NCBI RefSeq assembly: GCF_016429065.1
Contig: NZ_JAELTX010000002.1
Span: forward strand, 1 to 64,000
Source: Pedobacter sp. ASV17
GTDB taxonomy: Bacteria > Bacteroidota > Bacteroidia > Sphingobacteriales > Sphingobacteriaceae
Length of the DNA stretch: 64,000 nt
Direction: 5' to 3'
Shown here: positions 8,581 to 17,614 of the stretch, piece by piece
How the letters are laid out: every line of letters starts with the position of its first letter
Numbering within the stretch: position 1 is the stretch's first letter
Program-made: the position numbers and the translations under genes
The notes under the pieces: model-generated
Database searches by the model: none
The model's input: only the letters and a program-made list of their open reading frames with translations
What the model was told of the DNA's origin: nothing

Positions 8581-10533
8581 CTACTTGTTTTGTTTGGGAG
8601 CTCTTTTGTTTAACTCCTCAATGGGCATGCTGATCATTCGGCCTATTGGTTTTTTGTTCCGATAGGTGATTACTCGTAACTGCTGAGCATCAATTGGAAC
8701 CGTTAAAGAGTCTGTATATTTAGGATAAAATTGGTCGGGGAAAGAGTTGTCGAAACTGTAATAGATATCTAAACCCTCTACTTCTGTACTTAACGACACT
8801 AGTAATCTACCATTGGCAGTACGTTTAACGTTAAAAATGGGATCATAAACGCTTGGGGCATATTTTGTTCCAGCAATGTTTAACCGTTCAAAATGTTGTT
8901 CAGTACGAGCAAAAAAGTTTTTCCAGTTTTTTCTTCCCCGAGGACTCCACACGCTTTCAGCAATGGCAAATCCTCGAGGCCATGTCATATATTCGGCAGT
9001 ACGTATATTGTAAATTTGCGCAGTCCATACATTGCCTTGTGCACCCATGATATAGTTAGGGTCAGCGCCTTCGGGCATAGGATCATATTGATAAACTTTA
9101 TTTAATCGCAGTGTACTAAAGACTTTAGGTTCGGTTACTTCATCGCCCTGCATATAATCTAAATAAGTGTATTCAGTAGGGGTCATTACTACCTTATGCT
9201 TATTATTTGAAGCTTCTACTCCAAATTTTATATTTCGCCAGCTCATTACGGCGGCATTTTCGGATACACCACCCTCCAGAACCTCATCCCATGCCATAAA
9301 ATGTTTGCCATACTTGGCTGCAATTTTTTCTACTCTCCGTTCAAAATAACCTTGTACCTGAGCCATGGTTTTTAGGTTTTCGCGTTTCATTAAATCTGCA
9401 ATTTGAGGGCTTTTCTCCCAGTAGTTATACGGAGCTTCATCACCTCCCATATGAACATATTGGAATGGAAAAATTTTTGATACCTGAGCAATAACATTAT
9501 CCAGAAATTCATAAACTTTTTCATTGGCGGGGCATAAGGTATTATCAACTGATGCTATTGGAGTTGATCCTGCCCACTTTATCATTTGTGCACCACTGCT
9601 TACCTTGTAATTTACGGCATCTGCTGTGCAGGAAAGTTCTGGATATGATGCAATGGCAGCTAAGCTATGGCCTGGAGCGTCAATTTCTGGCATAATATCT
9701 ACAAACTGTTGTTTGGCATAGGCTACTAGTTCTTTTAGGTCTTCCTGTGTATAAAAACCACCATAATTACGTGGTTCATCAGGCGTAGGAGGAATGAATG
9801 TGCCGAAATCACCCTCTCTTTTTACATTCCAGGCACCTATTTCAGTCAGTTTGGGGTACCCTTTTATTTCTATTCTCCAGCCCTCATCATCCGTTAAGTG
9901 CAAGTGCAAAATGTTATATTTGTAGCGTACCATGGCATCAATGTATTGCTTCACTTCTTCTTTGGTGAAAAAGTGCCTAGCTACATCGAGCATTAACCCT
10001 CTCCAGCCAAACCGCGGATAATCAGTAATGCTTAAACAAGGTACTTCCCAGTTTACCTGTTTTACCTTTTGCTTGCTCTCTATTTCCTTTGGTAGTAGTT
10101 GTAAAAGCGTTTGTACACCATAAAAAATACCTGCTGGTTTATTTGCAGTAATGATAATTTGTTTTGGTGTAACCTGTAAATGATAACCTTCAGCACCAAT
10201 TAGGCTATCGTTTTTATGTGTTAGTACTAGTTTAATATGAGCAGTTTTTTTTGTTGTTGCTGCTGAGTTTATGAAATATCCAGTTGGGATACCTAATTTT
10301 TTTTTCAGAAAAGTAATGGATTGTCCCAGTTCGGTAGCTTTGGCAGCTTGCAAAATGATATTTTGGGGCAAAATAAAATAACCTTTTTCTTTAGTAAGAG
10401 TTACAGGCTCGGGAATAAGGGCAATTTCCCTGTGGCTTTGATTGGGGAGTATCTTATTGGCAATTGATACAGGATTTTGTGCAGAAGCGTTTAGCCAAAC
10501 CAACAGCACCGTTGATGACAGTAATAATTTCAT
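8581..10533 (-). CDS. Beta-N-acetylhexosaminidase, glycoside hydrolase family 20
   Basis: A 650-aa secreted enzyme that removes terminal GlcNAc or GalNAc from glycans. The signal peptide ends at about NASAQ, residue 19. A GH20b domain covers about 35-165 and the catalytic barrel about 170-520. The catalytic Asp-Glu pair is D365-E366 in HMGGDEAPYNYW, as expected for substrate-assisted catalysis. The C-terminus (about 560-640) is a chitobiase-type beta domain. The neighbouring GH31 gene downstream suggests joint breakdown of a host or fungal glycan, but no SusCD pair is adjacent. Confidence 0.95.
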   Translation of the reverse strand: MKLLLSSTVLLVWLNASAQNPVSIANKILPNQSHREIALIPEPVTLTKEKGYFILPQNIILQAAKATELGQSITFLKKKLGIPTGYFINSAATTKKTAHIKLVLTHKNDSLIGAEGYHLQVTPKQIIITANKPAGIFYGVQTLLQLLPKEIESKQKVKQVNWEVPCLSITDYPRFGWRGLMLDVARHFFTKEEVKQYIDAMVRYKYNILHLHLTDDEGWRIEIKGYPKLTEIGAWNVKREGDFGTFIPPTPDEPRNYGGFYTQEDLKELVAYAKQQFVDIMPEIDAPGHSLAAIASYPELSCTADAVNYKVSSGAQMIKWAGSTPIASVDNTLCPANEKVYEFLDNVIAQVSKIFPFQYVHMGGDEAPYNYWEKSPQIADLMKRENLKTMAQVQGYFERRVEKIAAKYGKHFMAWDEVLEGGVSENAAVMSWRNIKFGVEASNNKHKVVMTPTEYTYLDYMQGDEVTEPKVFSTLRLNKVYQYDPMPEGADPNYIMGAQGNVWTAQIYNIRTAEYMTWPRGFAIAESVWSPRGRKNWKNFFARTEQHFERLNIAGTKYAPSVYDPIFNVKRTANGRLLVSLSTEVEGLDIYYSFDNSFPDQFYPKYTDSLTVPIDAQQLRVITYRNKKPIGRMISMPIEELNKRAPKQNK

Positions 10534-10903
10534 AGATTGATTTTTTTTTGGTAGACGGGCAATTTATTAAAAATAAACAATGAGGCAAAAGATTATAGTG
10601 AAATAAGAATGTTATTTGATTGATTTTTAGTTGTTTGTTTTTTGTTTTTCTTTTGAAAAAAAAATAATAATTAAGCTTTTGTAGACCTAATTTTTTACAA
10701 TTTGTAGTAATGATAAATGTAAACCACGTTATTGAAACTGTAGAAATGTTGACTATGGGAACTACTTTTACTAGCGTCAACTGCAATAACAGCTAGCCGT
10801 AATTACCTCAAAACACAATAAGTTAACCTCATTGGTTACAATTGATTTAGTGACTGCGATTGCCACAGTAAATATGTAGGGTTATTGTAAATAACACTTG
10901 AGG
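10534..10903. other. Divergent intergenic region, nothing else recognised
   Basis: These 370 bases separate the minus-strand GH20 gene from the plus-strand TPP riboswitch. They should contain the GH20 promoter, but no clean TAnnTTTG was found on the minus strand. No gene-like reading frame is convincing. Confidence 0.5.
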
Positions 10904-10934
10904 TTTTGCTTTTCGAAAAAATAATATAGCTTTG
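10904..10934 (+). promoter_or_regulatory. Bacteroidota-type promoter of the TPP riboswitch transcript
   Basis: TTTTG at 10904-10908 and TAGCTTTG at 10927-10934 are spaced by 18 bases, a good fit to the -33/-7 consensus. Transcription would start near 10939, right at the 5' edge of the riboswitch. Confidence 0.8.
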
Positions 10935-10937
10935 CAG

Positions 10938-11125
10938 CATCAATAAGGGGTGCCTTGTTTTGCATAAAACACAAATAAAGGCTGAGATCATACCCATTTT
11001 AAGTAAAAAGTGAAAAGTAAAAAATAAAAAGTTTGAGCAATTCAGACTTTGAACTTTAAACCTTCAACTTTACACTTAAATGCACCTGATCCAGGTAATG
11101 CTGGCGTAGGGATGGTTTATGAAGT
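10938..11125 (+). promoter_or_regulatory. TPP riboswitch (THI box) with enlarged P3 arm
   Basis: The conserved core is present in order: GGGGTGCC at 10947-10954, GGCTGAGATCATACCC at 10980-10995, CACCTGATCCAGGTAATG at 11083-11100, and CTGGCGTAGGGA at 11101-11112. Between ACCC and CACCTGAT lie about 87 bases instead of the usual short P3 loop; they form an imperfect hairpin of AAGT/AAAG-type repeats. The downstream ACCCCT at 11145-11150 is complementary to AGGGGT at 10946-10951, which could be the switching element. The riboswitch should turn off the downstream receptor when thiamin pyrophosphate is abundant. Confidence 0.93.
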
Positions 11126-11186
11126 TTAACTAAAGTCGGGAGTAACCCCTACTTACCGATGGGTTTAACTAAAAAACAACAAAAAG

Positions 11187-13583
11187 TTGAAAAAATTAAA
11201 ATTTGCAGTTTTGGCTGCATTGCTGTGTCCGTTTTTGGCGATGGCACAGTTCCGGATTTCGGGAAAGGTTACCGAAGGAAATGGAAAAGCACTTTCTGGT
11301 GCAAGCGTGAAATTAAAAGGCAAGGGATTTACGGCGGCAAGTAATGCTGGTGGCGTTTACGAGTTCGCAAACTTGCCTGCTGGCAGTTACACCGTGGCCA
11401 TTAGTTACGTAGGTTTTGCTACGCAAGAGAAAAAAGTAAATTTAACAGCTAATGCCGAACTGGATTTTGTACTGCAACAGCTTTCTTTCGTGGCCGATGA
11501 GGTAGTAGTAAGTGCCACGAGGGTTGCTAAAAATGCGGCCTTTACCTACAAGAATTTAAGCAAAGCCGATTTGGATAAAACCAATCAGGGACAGGATTTA
11601 CCGTATTTGTTGAACCAAACACCTTCGGTAGTGGTAACTTCTGATGCTGGTGCGGGAATTGGTTACACGGGAATAAGGATTAGAGGTAGTGATGCTACCC
11701 GTATCAATGTAACGTTGAATGGTATTCCGTTGAACGATGCAGAAAGCCAAGGTAGTTTCTTTATCAATTTGCCAGATTTGGCTTCTTCGGTAGATAATAT
11801 CCAAATACAGCGCGGAGTAGGTACCTCAACCAATGGCGCTGGTGCTTTTGGTGCTAGTTTGAATATCCAAACCACTACAAGGAGAGATTCGGCTTACGCA
11901 GAATTGAATAACACTTATGGTTCATACCAAACTTGGAGAAACACGGTAAGCGCAGGAACAGGTTTGATCAACAATAAGTTTAGTTTTGATGCTCGTTTGT
12001 CGAGAATTAAGTCTGATGGCTATGTGGATAGGGCATCTTCTAACCTGAAATCGTTTTTTGTAACGGGTGCTTACTACGGTAAAAACGACATCTTGCGTTT
12101 AAATGTATTTAGCGGAACGGAGAAAACTTACCAAGCTTGGAATGGTATTAGCGAAGAAATGTTGGAAACTGATCGGAAGCACAATGATTTTACGTATGAT
12201 AATCAAACCGATAATTACCAGCAAGATCATTATCAGTTGTTTTACACTCGTAATATTACGAAGCAATTAGTGGCCAATGCGGCTTTGCACTATACTTACG
12301 GCAGAGGTTACTATGAGGAGTTTAAAACTGCACAGTCGTTAAAGAAATATTCAATCAACCCCGTAATCATTAAAGATCCTATTTCTAACCTTCCTATTGG
12401 GACTATAGAAAAATCAGATTTGGTACGTCGTTTATGGCTGGATAACAATTTTTACGGCACTACCTATTCATTGTCGTACACGCCACAAAGCAACTTGAAC
12501 TTTACTTTGGGTGGTGCTTATAACCGTTATGAAGGTAATCACTTTGATGAAGTGGTTTGGGCGCAGTATGCAAATTATGATGGCTCGGGTTCTATACGCC
12601 ACAGATATAATGATAACGATGCTTTTAAAAGTGATTTTAATATTTTTGGCAGGATAAGTTACCAGTTGGATAAGCTTAATATCTATGCTGACTTGCAATA
12701 TCGTAATGTTTTCTACTCATTTTACGGTAAGGTTGATAGAACGAACTCTGCGCAACAGAATGCCCGTTTGGAGTTTTTCAATCCTAAATTTGGTTTAAGC
12801 TACAACTTGGATGATAAGAACAATGTTTATGCTTCGGTAGCTGTAGGTAACAAGGAACCTAACCGTAGAGATTTTACAGATTCGAACACGGGAACACGTC
12901 CTAAACATGAAAATTTAACAGACATTGAGTTTGGTTACAGAACACAACAGTCTAACTTTAATATAGGTGCCAATGGTTTTGCCATGTTGTACAAAAACCA
13001 ATTGATCAACACTGGTAAGTTGAATGAGGTAGGTGGACAAACTCGTCAGAACGTGCCTGATAGCTACCGTATAGGTCTAGAATTAGATGCTCGTTGGCAG
13101 ATCGTTAAAAACTTTTCATGGTCGGCAACGGCTACGTTGAGCCAAAGCAGGATCAAAAGCTTTACCGAGTATGTTAATGATGATGTAATAGAAGGCGCTT
13201 TCTTGACTTTTGATTATAACAATACCAATATTGCTTATTCGCCAAAAATTGTGGCTTCAAATGAGTTTGCTTACTCGTACAAAAATGCGGGAATAGCTTT
13301 GGTCAGTAAGTATGTAGGTAAGCAGAACTTGGACAATACTTCAGCCAGTGATCGTGTTTTAGATGCCTTCTTCATCAACGACGTACGTTTGACCTATAAC
13401 CTTTCTTTGCCAGGTGTTAAAAATGTTGGTTTAAACTTCTTGGTGAACAACATCTTTAATGTGAAGTATGAAGCCAATGGTGGAAGTGGTGCTTATTTAT
13501 CTAACGGAGATTTTGGTCGTTATAAATACTTTTACCCGCAAGCTACACGCAATTTCTTGCTAAGCTTGAACTTGAAGTTTTAA
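11187..13583 (+). CDS. TPP-riboswitch-controlled TonB-dependent receptor, predicted thiamin uptake
   Basis: A 798-aa outer-membrane receptor. The signal peptide ends at about residue 20 (FLAMA). A carboxypeptidase-regulatory-like beta domain covers about 22-95, the plug about 105-230 (with RIRGSDATRINVTLNGIPL), and the beta-barrel ends in the expected aromatic-type terminus LLSLNLKF. The substrate call, thiamin or a derivative, rests on the upstream TPP riboswitch; Bacteroides uses a comparable riboswitch-linked receptor. The start is TTG 11187: an in-frame stop lies at 11166 and no ATG lies between. The TTG falls inside a small CAAC-A5-GTTG hairpin. Confidence 0.93.
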   Translation: MKKLKFAVLAALLCPFLAMAQFRISGKVTEGNGKALSGASVKLKGKGFTAASNAGGVYEFANLPAGSYTVAISYVGFATQEKKVNLTANAELDFVLQQLSFVADEVVVSATRVAKNAAFTYKNLSKADLDKTNQGQDLPYLLNQTPSVVVTSDAGAGIGYTGIRIRGSDATRINVTLNGIPLNDAESQGSFFINLPDLASSVDNIQIQRGVGTSTNGAGAFGASLNIQTTTRRDSAYAELNNTYGSYQTWRNTVSAGTGLINNKFSFDARLSRIKSDGYVDRASSNLKSFFVTGAYYGKNDILRLNVFSGTEKTYQAWNGISEEMLETDRKHNDFTYDNQTDNYQQDHYQLFYTRNITKQLVANAALHYTYGRGYYEEFKTAQSLKKYSINPVIIKDPISNLPIGTIEKSDLVRRLWLDNNFYGTTYSLSYTPQSNLNFTLGGAYNRYEGNHFDEVVWAQYANYDGSGSIRHRYNDNDAFKSDFNIFGRISYQLDKLNIYADLQYRNVFYSFYGKVDRTNSAQQNARLEFFNPKFGLSYNLDDKNNVYASVAVGNKEPNRRDFTDSNTGTRPKHENLTDIEFGYRTQQSNFNIGANGFAMLYKNQLINTGKLNEVGGQTRQNVPDSYRIGLELDARWQIVKNFSWSATATLSQSRIKSFTEYVNDDVIEGAFLTFDYNNTNIAYSPKIVASNEFAYSYKNAGIALVSKYVGKQNLDNTSASDRVLDAFFINDVRLTYNLSLPGVKNVGLNFLVNNIFNVKYEANGGSGAYLSNGDFGRYKYFYPQATRNFLLSLNLKF

Positions 13584-13620
13584 TTTTTTATTGCACTAAG
13601 CATAGTGAAGACCATATTAA

Positions 13621-13652
13621 CCTCGCAGTTTTTTAACCTGCGAGGTTTTTTT
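13621..13652 (+). terminator. Intrinsic terminator of the receptor gene
   Basis: A perfect 8-bp stem CCTCGCAG / CTGCGAGG is followed by seven T residues, 38 bases after the stop codon. The arms belong to the same AACCTCGnAGG palindrome family seen at 21183 and 21735. Confidence 0.85.
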
Positions 13653-13660
13653 ATGGAAGT

Positions 13661-13870
13661 TTATCTTTTTAACGGCTGCAATAAATACTCTAAGCCATTC
13701 AGCTTAATTTCATAAAGAGTAGCTAATAGCATCCCCAATTTTCCAGCAGGAAATCCTTTTTGACTATACCAAACCAAATAGTATTCGGGTAAATCGCATA
13801 AAATCTTGCCTTGGTATTTGCCATAAGGCATGCGCATTTGTACTAAATCTTTTAAAAGTTCGGGATTCAT
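13661..13870 (-). CDS. DUF3820 family small protein
   Basis: A 69-aa protein with the DUF3820 signature MPYGKYQGKILCDLPEYYL followed by WYSQKGFPAGKLG. Family members are small and of unknown biochemical role; some proteobacterial ones are called putative quorum-sensing-regulated factors, a label I would not transfer. It is the only gene between the receptor terminator and a repeat-containing spacer. Confidence 0.85.
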   Translation of the reverse strand: MNPELLKDLVQMRMPYGKYQGKILCDLPEYYLVWYSQKGFPAGKLGMLLATLYEIKLNGLEYLLQPLKR

Positions 13871-13889
13871 TGTATAAAGGTAGGGTTTT

Positions 13890-14060
13890 AGGGACTAGTT
13901 TTTTATTAGGAACTAGGGATTAATGGATAGTTGTTGGGGATTAGCGACTAGGGGCATAGTCCCATTCCTTCGGGTTAGTTTTTTCCTAAGCACTTTTGTC
14001 TTTCTTTGAGGAAGAATCTAGGCTTTGCGAGTGCATTTAGGACAAATACATGAGCAAATG
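13890..14060. repeat. Spacer with CTAG/CCCTAA-type degenerate repeats
   Basis: GACTAG, GGAACTAGGGATTA, GGGGATTAGCGACTAGGGGC and CCCATTCCTTCGGGTT belong to the repeat family seen again at 25127, 27490, 60300 and 63700. No gene is visible. Confidence 0.6.
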
Positions 14061-14074
14061 GAGGAACGAAAATC

Positions 14075-14977
14075 TTAAAACTGTTCCAGTTCCCAAACCA
14101 TCACCTTTTTATCATCACCAGTAGAAATTAACCGACTGCCGTCGTGATTCCAAGCAACTTTGTTGATAGAATGGGTATGTCCAATGCCCATTTTTTCGAT
14201 ACTAATGATTTTGTAAAGTTTGAAATTTTCGGCATCCCAAAGTTTAATGCTCTTGTCTTGGCTTGCCGTCACAAAGTAAGCTAAGGTTGGATGAAAGGCA
14301 ATGTCGTAAATACCAAACATATGCGCTGGAATACTGGTGTTGAGTTGGTAATTGATACCATCCCAAATTTTAAGTTGCGCGTCTCTGCTGCCAGAAATCA
14401 AATACTTTCCAGTAGGATGGTAAGCTAGCGAAGTAATGCCTAAGGTATGTTCCTTTAAAATGGCCTTTAAGCTATAATCATCCGCATTATAGATATGGAT
14501 AGCACTGTCTTTACATCCAAAAGCGATTTCTTGCTCGTTGGGCGAAACAGCAATACACCTTACGGTATCATACGAGATAGGTAAACGATAAAGCTCTTCA
14601 AAATTCTCTAAAGACCATATCGCTACCGTGCCATCTTCACTACTCGTTAACAATTCATTTTTTCGAACAATGCTTGCCATCCCAAAAATAGGCTTGGCAT
14701 GAGCATTTATTCTGACCGTGACCGTTTGTTTTTTCAGGTCGAACACAGAAAAAGCACCACTTCTCTCCGCCACGAATAGTTGGTTTCCATTAACGTGTAG
14801 GTAATATACTGAACTCTGTACGGGTAATTTGACCGACTGAAAGGCCATTTTGCTGAGCGACCATTCTACGACGCCCTTATCATTTCCAGCAGTATAAAAA
14901 ATACCCTCTTCATCGGCTTTTGTTAAGGCGTAGATAGGATTTTGGTGTCCAGTAAAAGTGCGTAGGTGTTTCAACAT
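14075..14977 (-). CDS. WD40-repeat beta-propeller protein
   Basis: A 300-aa protein made almost wholly of seven WD40 blades. Clear blade ends are GVVEWSL, FSVFDL, VAIWSL, IHIYNA, LKIWDG, IKLWDA and VMVWEL, each preceded by a GH or AH start and an Asp turn. There is no signal peptide, so it is probably a cytoplasmic scaffold for protein interactions; the partner is unknown. It is divergent from the MerR-type regulator with a 132-base gap. Its -7 box abuts the start codon. Confidence 0.93.
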   Translation of the reverse strand: MLKHLRTFTGHQNPIYALTKADEEGIFYTAGNDKGVVEWSLSKMAFQSVKLPVQSSVYYLHVNGNQLFVAERSGAFSVFDLKKQTVTVRINAHAKPIFGMASIVRKNELLTSSEDGTVAIWSLENFEELYRLPISYDTVRCIAVSPNEQEIAFGCKDSAIHIYNADDYSLKAILKEHTLGITSLAYHPTGKYLISGSRDAQLKIWDGINYQLNTSIPAHMFGIYDIAFHPTLAYFVTASQDKSIKLWDAENFKLYKIISIEKMGIGHTHSINKVAWNHDGSRLISTGDDKKVMVWELEQF

Positions 14978-14981
14978 AAAA

Positions 14982-14989
14982 CAAAAGTA
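14982..14989 (-). promoter_or_regulatory. -7 element of the WD40 gene, leaderless geometry
   Basis: TACTTTTG on the minus strand matches TAnnTTTG and ends 5 bases before the ATG at 14977. The transcript would therefore begin at or next to the start codon. Confidence 0.55.
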
Positions 14990-15047
14990 AGCTTATCCGC
15001 ATAAAAGCTTCATACTGGTGTGATTTTTGACAATTTTTTAGGAATGA

Positions 15048-15075
15048 TTGACAAAACAATTTTTGTTTAGATTTG
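15048..15075 (+). promoter_or_regulatory. Promoter and probable self-operator of the MerR-B12 regulator
   Basis: TAGATTTG at 15068-15075 is the -7 element and TTG at 15048-15050 a possible -33. The dyad AAACAA (15054-15059), TTT, TTGTTT (15063-15068) covers the promoter spacer and the first base of the -7 box. The word TTTTGTTTAG at 15061-15070 is repeated at the crtI promoter (16062-16071), which suggests one regulator for both. Confidence 0.55.
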
Positions 15076-15109
15076 TAGTCTCTTAACTTAAACAAAGTGT
15101 AGTGCTGCT

Positions 15110-15991
15110 ATGGGTGTTGTCGCTAAATATTCGATTAAAGACCTCGAAATACTCTCAGGTATTAGGGCGGCCACGCTAAGGATGTGGGAAAAGCGCTACC
15201 AAATCATCACGCCACTAAGAACCCACACCAATATTCGTTACTACGGGAACGAACATCTTAAGTTGCTGCTGAACATTAATGTGCTTAACCGCAACGGTAT
15301 TAAAATTTCCCATATTGCGAGAATGACGCCTTCTGAAATCACCGAGAAGGTGAAGGATTTAAGCTTTGTGAAAACAGGTGACGATGATCTTTTTGATGGC
15401 TTAATGTTGAGCATGATTGACTTGAACGAGGGAATGTTCCATCAGGCATTTTTTAAAGCGGTAGCCAGATTAGGTTTTGAAGACACCATCAATAAAATCA
15501 TTTTTCCTTTTTTCAGTAGGATTGGAATCATGTGGCAAATTGATTCTATTAATCCTGCACAGGAGCATTTTATCAGTAATATGGTCAGGCAAAAGCTCAT
15601 TTCCGCCATTGATAATATTGCACTGAAAGAAAAAGCTAATCTCCAAACACTACTTTTGTTTCTTCCTGAGCAGGAACTGCATGAATTGGGCTTGTTGTTT
15701 TTTAATTATTTGCTCAAAAGTAAGGGCTATCGTACTATTTATTTAGGTCAAGCCGTTCCGTTGAACGATTTGCCTAAAATCATTGAAATCAGCGACCCCG
15801 ATATCTTGATCTGTAACGTGTCTAATCCAATGTCCGTTGGGGATGTCAGTTCATTTATCAACAAGCTTAAGGTAGTGCCTGTTACCAAAAAGCTGTTTAT
15901 TGCAAGTCAGGCCGTATATGAGGCAAATCCAACTTTGCCAAACCACATCTATCTTTTTGAGAGCCTAAAGAAGCTCATTGCCGAGTTTTAA
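15110..15991 (+). CDS. MerR-family regulator with cobalamin-binding domain (CarH/LitR-like)
   Basis: A 293-aa protein with a MerR winged-helix domain at 5-75 (YSIKDLEILSGIRAATLRMWEKRY) and a C-terminal B12-binding module. The four-helix cap has the Wx9EH motif that shields adenosylcobalamin in CarH: W142 and E152-H153. The Rossmann part has E190-x-x... in the form ELHELG with His191 as probable lower axial ligand. In the CarH/LitR family these residues make light-sensitive AdoCbl repressors of carotenoid genes. It lies directly upstream of crtI in the same direction, with shared TTTTGTTTAG words in both promoters. Light control is inference. Confidence 0.9.
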   Translation: MGVVAKYSIKDLEILSGIRAATLRMWEKRYQIITPLRTHTNIRYYGNEHLKLLLNINVLNRNGIKISHIARMTPSEITEKVKDLSFVKTGDDDLFDGLMLSMIDLNEGMFHQAFFKAVARLGFEDTINKIIFPFFSRIGIMWQIDSINPAQEHFISNMVRQKLISAIDNIALKEKANLQTLLLFLPEQELHELGLLFFNYLLKSKGYRTIYLGQAVPLNDLPKIIEISDPDILICNVSNPMSVGDVSSFINKLKVVPVTKKLFIASQAVYEANPTLPNHIYLFESLKKLIAEF

Positions 15992-16061
15992 AACACAATC
16001 TTCTGTTTACGTGTTAGCTATGAAAGTCGCCATGGCTTATGCAGTACTTTTTTTTGTATCG

Positions 16062-16111
16062 TTTTGTTTAGTTTTTTTAATAAAAAGTTAAACAAAATAG
16101 ATGTATGTTTG
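16062..16111 (+). promoter_or_regulatory. Carotenoid operon promoter with inverted-repeat operator
   Basis: Perfect 9-base arms TTTTGTTTA (16062-16070) and TAAACAAAA (16089-16097) flank an 18-base spacer. The -7 element TATGTTTG lies at 16104-16111 and no good -33 is visible, because the dyad occupies that place. This geometry suits a repressor such as the adjacent MerR-B12 protein. The start of crtI is 19 bases further on. Confidence 0.65.
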
Positions 16112-16129
16112 TTGTTCACGTGAAAGAAG

Positions 16130-17611
16130 ATGAAAGATAACCCTACCCATATTGTAGTGATAGGTGCTGGTTTTGCTGGCCTAAGTGCCGCCATTACGCT
16201 GGCCGCAAAGGGCTATAGAGTGACAGTAGTAGAGAAAAACAACCAGATAGGAGGTAGGGCTAGGGTATTAAAAAAGGATGGTTTTACCTTTGATATGGGG
16301 CCAAGCTGGTATTGGATGCCCGATGTGATGGAGAACTTCTTTCAGCAATTTGGTCGTTCAACAGCAGATTATTTTGAGCTTAAACGATTAGACCCATCTT
16401 ATCAGGTGATTTACCATAAAGAGGATGTTTTTGAAGTTCCAGCCAATTACGAGGACTTAAAAGCAGCGTTCGAGGAAGTAGAAACGGGTAGTGGTGCTAG
16501 GTTAGATGCTTTTTTAGCAGAGGCCGAATACAAATACGAGGTAGGAATCAATGAGTTTGTCCACAAACCAGGCTTGAGCTTGTTTGAATTTATGGACATG
16601 AAAGTGTTTAGGGCAGCATCTAAATTGGATTTGCTGCAATCCTTCGCCAAACACGTACGCCGCTATTTCAAGTCGCCAAAATTGCTGCAGTTGTTGGAGT
16701 TTCCAGTATTGTTTTTGGGTGCCGTTCCGCAAAATATCCCTGCTTTATATAGTATGATGAATTATGCCGACATCAAATTAGGTACGTGGTATCCTATTGG
16801 CGGCTTTGGTGAGTTGGCCAAAGCGATGCATGCCTTGGCGTTGGAAAAAGGTGTTGAATTTATGCTGGGTAACGAAGTGAAATCAGTAGAGGTGAAAGGC
16901 GATAAAGTTACCCGTGTGATGACGGCACAAAAAAATATTGAGGCAGATTTGGTTATTGGCGCTGGTGACTATCATCATATCGACCAAAAACTACTCCCAA
17001 AATCATTTAGTAATTATACCCAAAGTTATTGGGAAAAGCGGGTAATGGCGCCATCATGCCTATTGTATTATGTTGGGGTAGATAAGAAGCTACCCAGATT
17101 GCAACATCACAATCTGTTTTTTGAACATGACTTCGCCAGTCATGCCCATGCCATTTACAACGAACCTAACTGGCCAGAAAATCCTTTGTATTACGTTTGC
17201 TGTCCTTCAAAAACAGATACAGGTGTAGCTCCAGAAGGGATGGAGAACTTGTTTATGCTTATTCCTGTAGCGCCAGGTTTGCAGGATACCGAAGAAATAA
17301 GGAACAAATACTTTAACGAGTTGGTGGGCAGGCTGGAAGATTTCTGTGGCGAAAAATTCAAAGAGAACATCATTACTAAAACAACTTACGCTTATACCGA
17401 CTTCGTGAATGATTATCATGCCTTTAAGGGGAATGCCTATGGTTTGGCCAATACGTTAAAGCAAACAGCGCTGCTTAAACCATCTATCAAAAACAAAAAG
17501 CTAAAGAATTTTTACTACACAGGTCAATTAACGGTGCCAGGACCAGGCGTTCCGCCCGCAATTATTTCTGGACAAGTAGTGGCTAATTATATTGTAAAAC
17601 AACAAAAATAA
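16130..17611 (+). CDS. crtI: Phytoene desaturase
   Basis: A 493-aa FAD-dependent enzyme that converts phytoene to lycopene by stepwise desaturation. The Rossmann dinucleotide motif is GAGFAG at 12-17 with the acidic end of the fold in VVEKN, and the family's C-terminal FAD motif is seen in NFYYTGQLTVPGPGVPPAIISGQ. The length fits bacterial CrtI. It opens the carotenoid operon; crtB follows after 3 bases. Confidence 0.96.
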   Translation: MKDNPTHIVVIGAGFAGLSAAITLAAKGYRVTVVEKNNQIGGRARVLKKDGFTFDMGPSWYWMPDVMENFFQQFGRSTADYFELKRLDPSYQVIYHKEDVFEVPANYEDLKAAFEEVETGSGARLDAFLAEAEYKYEVGINEFVHKPGLSLFEFMDMKVFRAASKLDLLQSFAKHVRRYFKSPKLLQLLEFPVLFLGAVPQNIPALYSMMNYADIKLGTWYPIGGFGELAKAMHALALEKGVEFMLGNEVKSVEVKGDKVTRVMTAQKNIEADLVIGAGDYHHIDQKLLPKSFSNYTQSYWEKRVMAPSCLLYYVGVDKKLPRLQHHNLFFEHDFASHAHAIYNEPNWPENPLYYVCCPSKTDTGVAPEGMENLFMLIPVAPGLQDTEEIRNKYFNELVGRLEDFCGEKFKENIITKTTYAYTDFVNDYHAFKGNAYGLANTLKQTALLKPSIKNKKLKNFYYTGQLTVPGPGVPPAIISGQVVANYIVKQQK

Positions 17612-17614
17612 AAG

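Noticed and set aside
11159..11344. ATG-started frame overlapping the TonB receptor start
   Set aside because: Its codons are out of frame with the receptor and give Cys- and Lys-rich noise; the signal peptide is in the frame that starts at TTG 11187.
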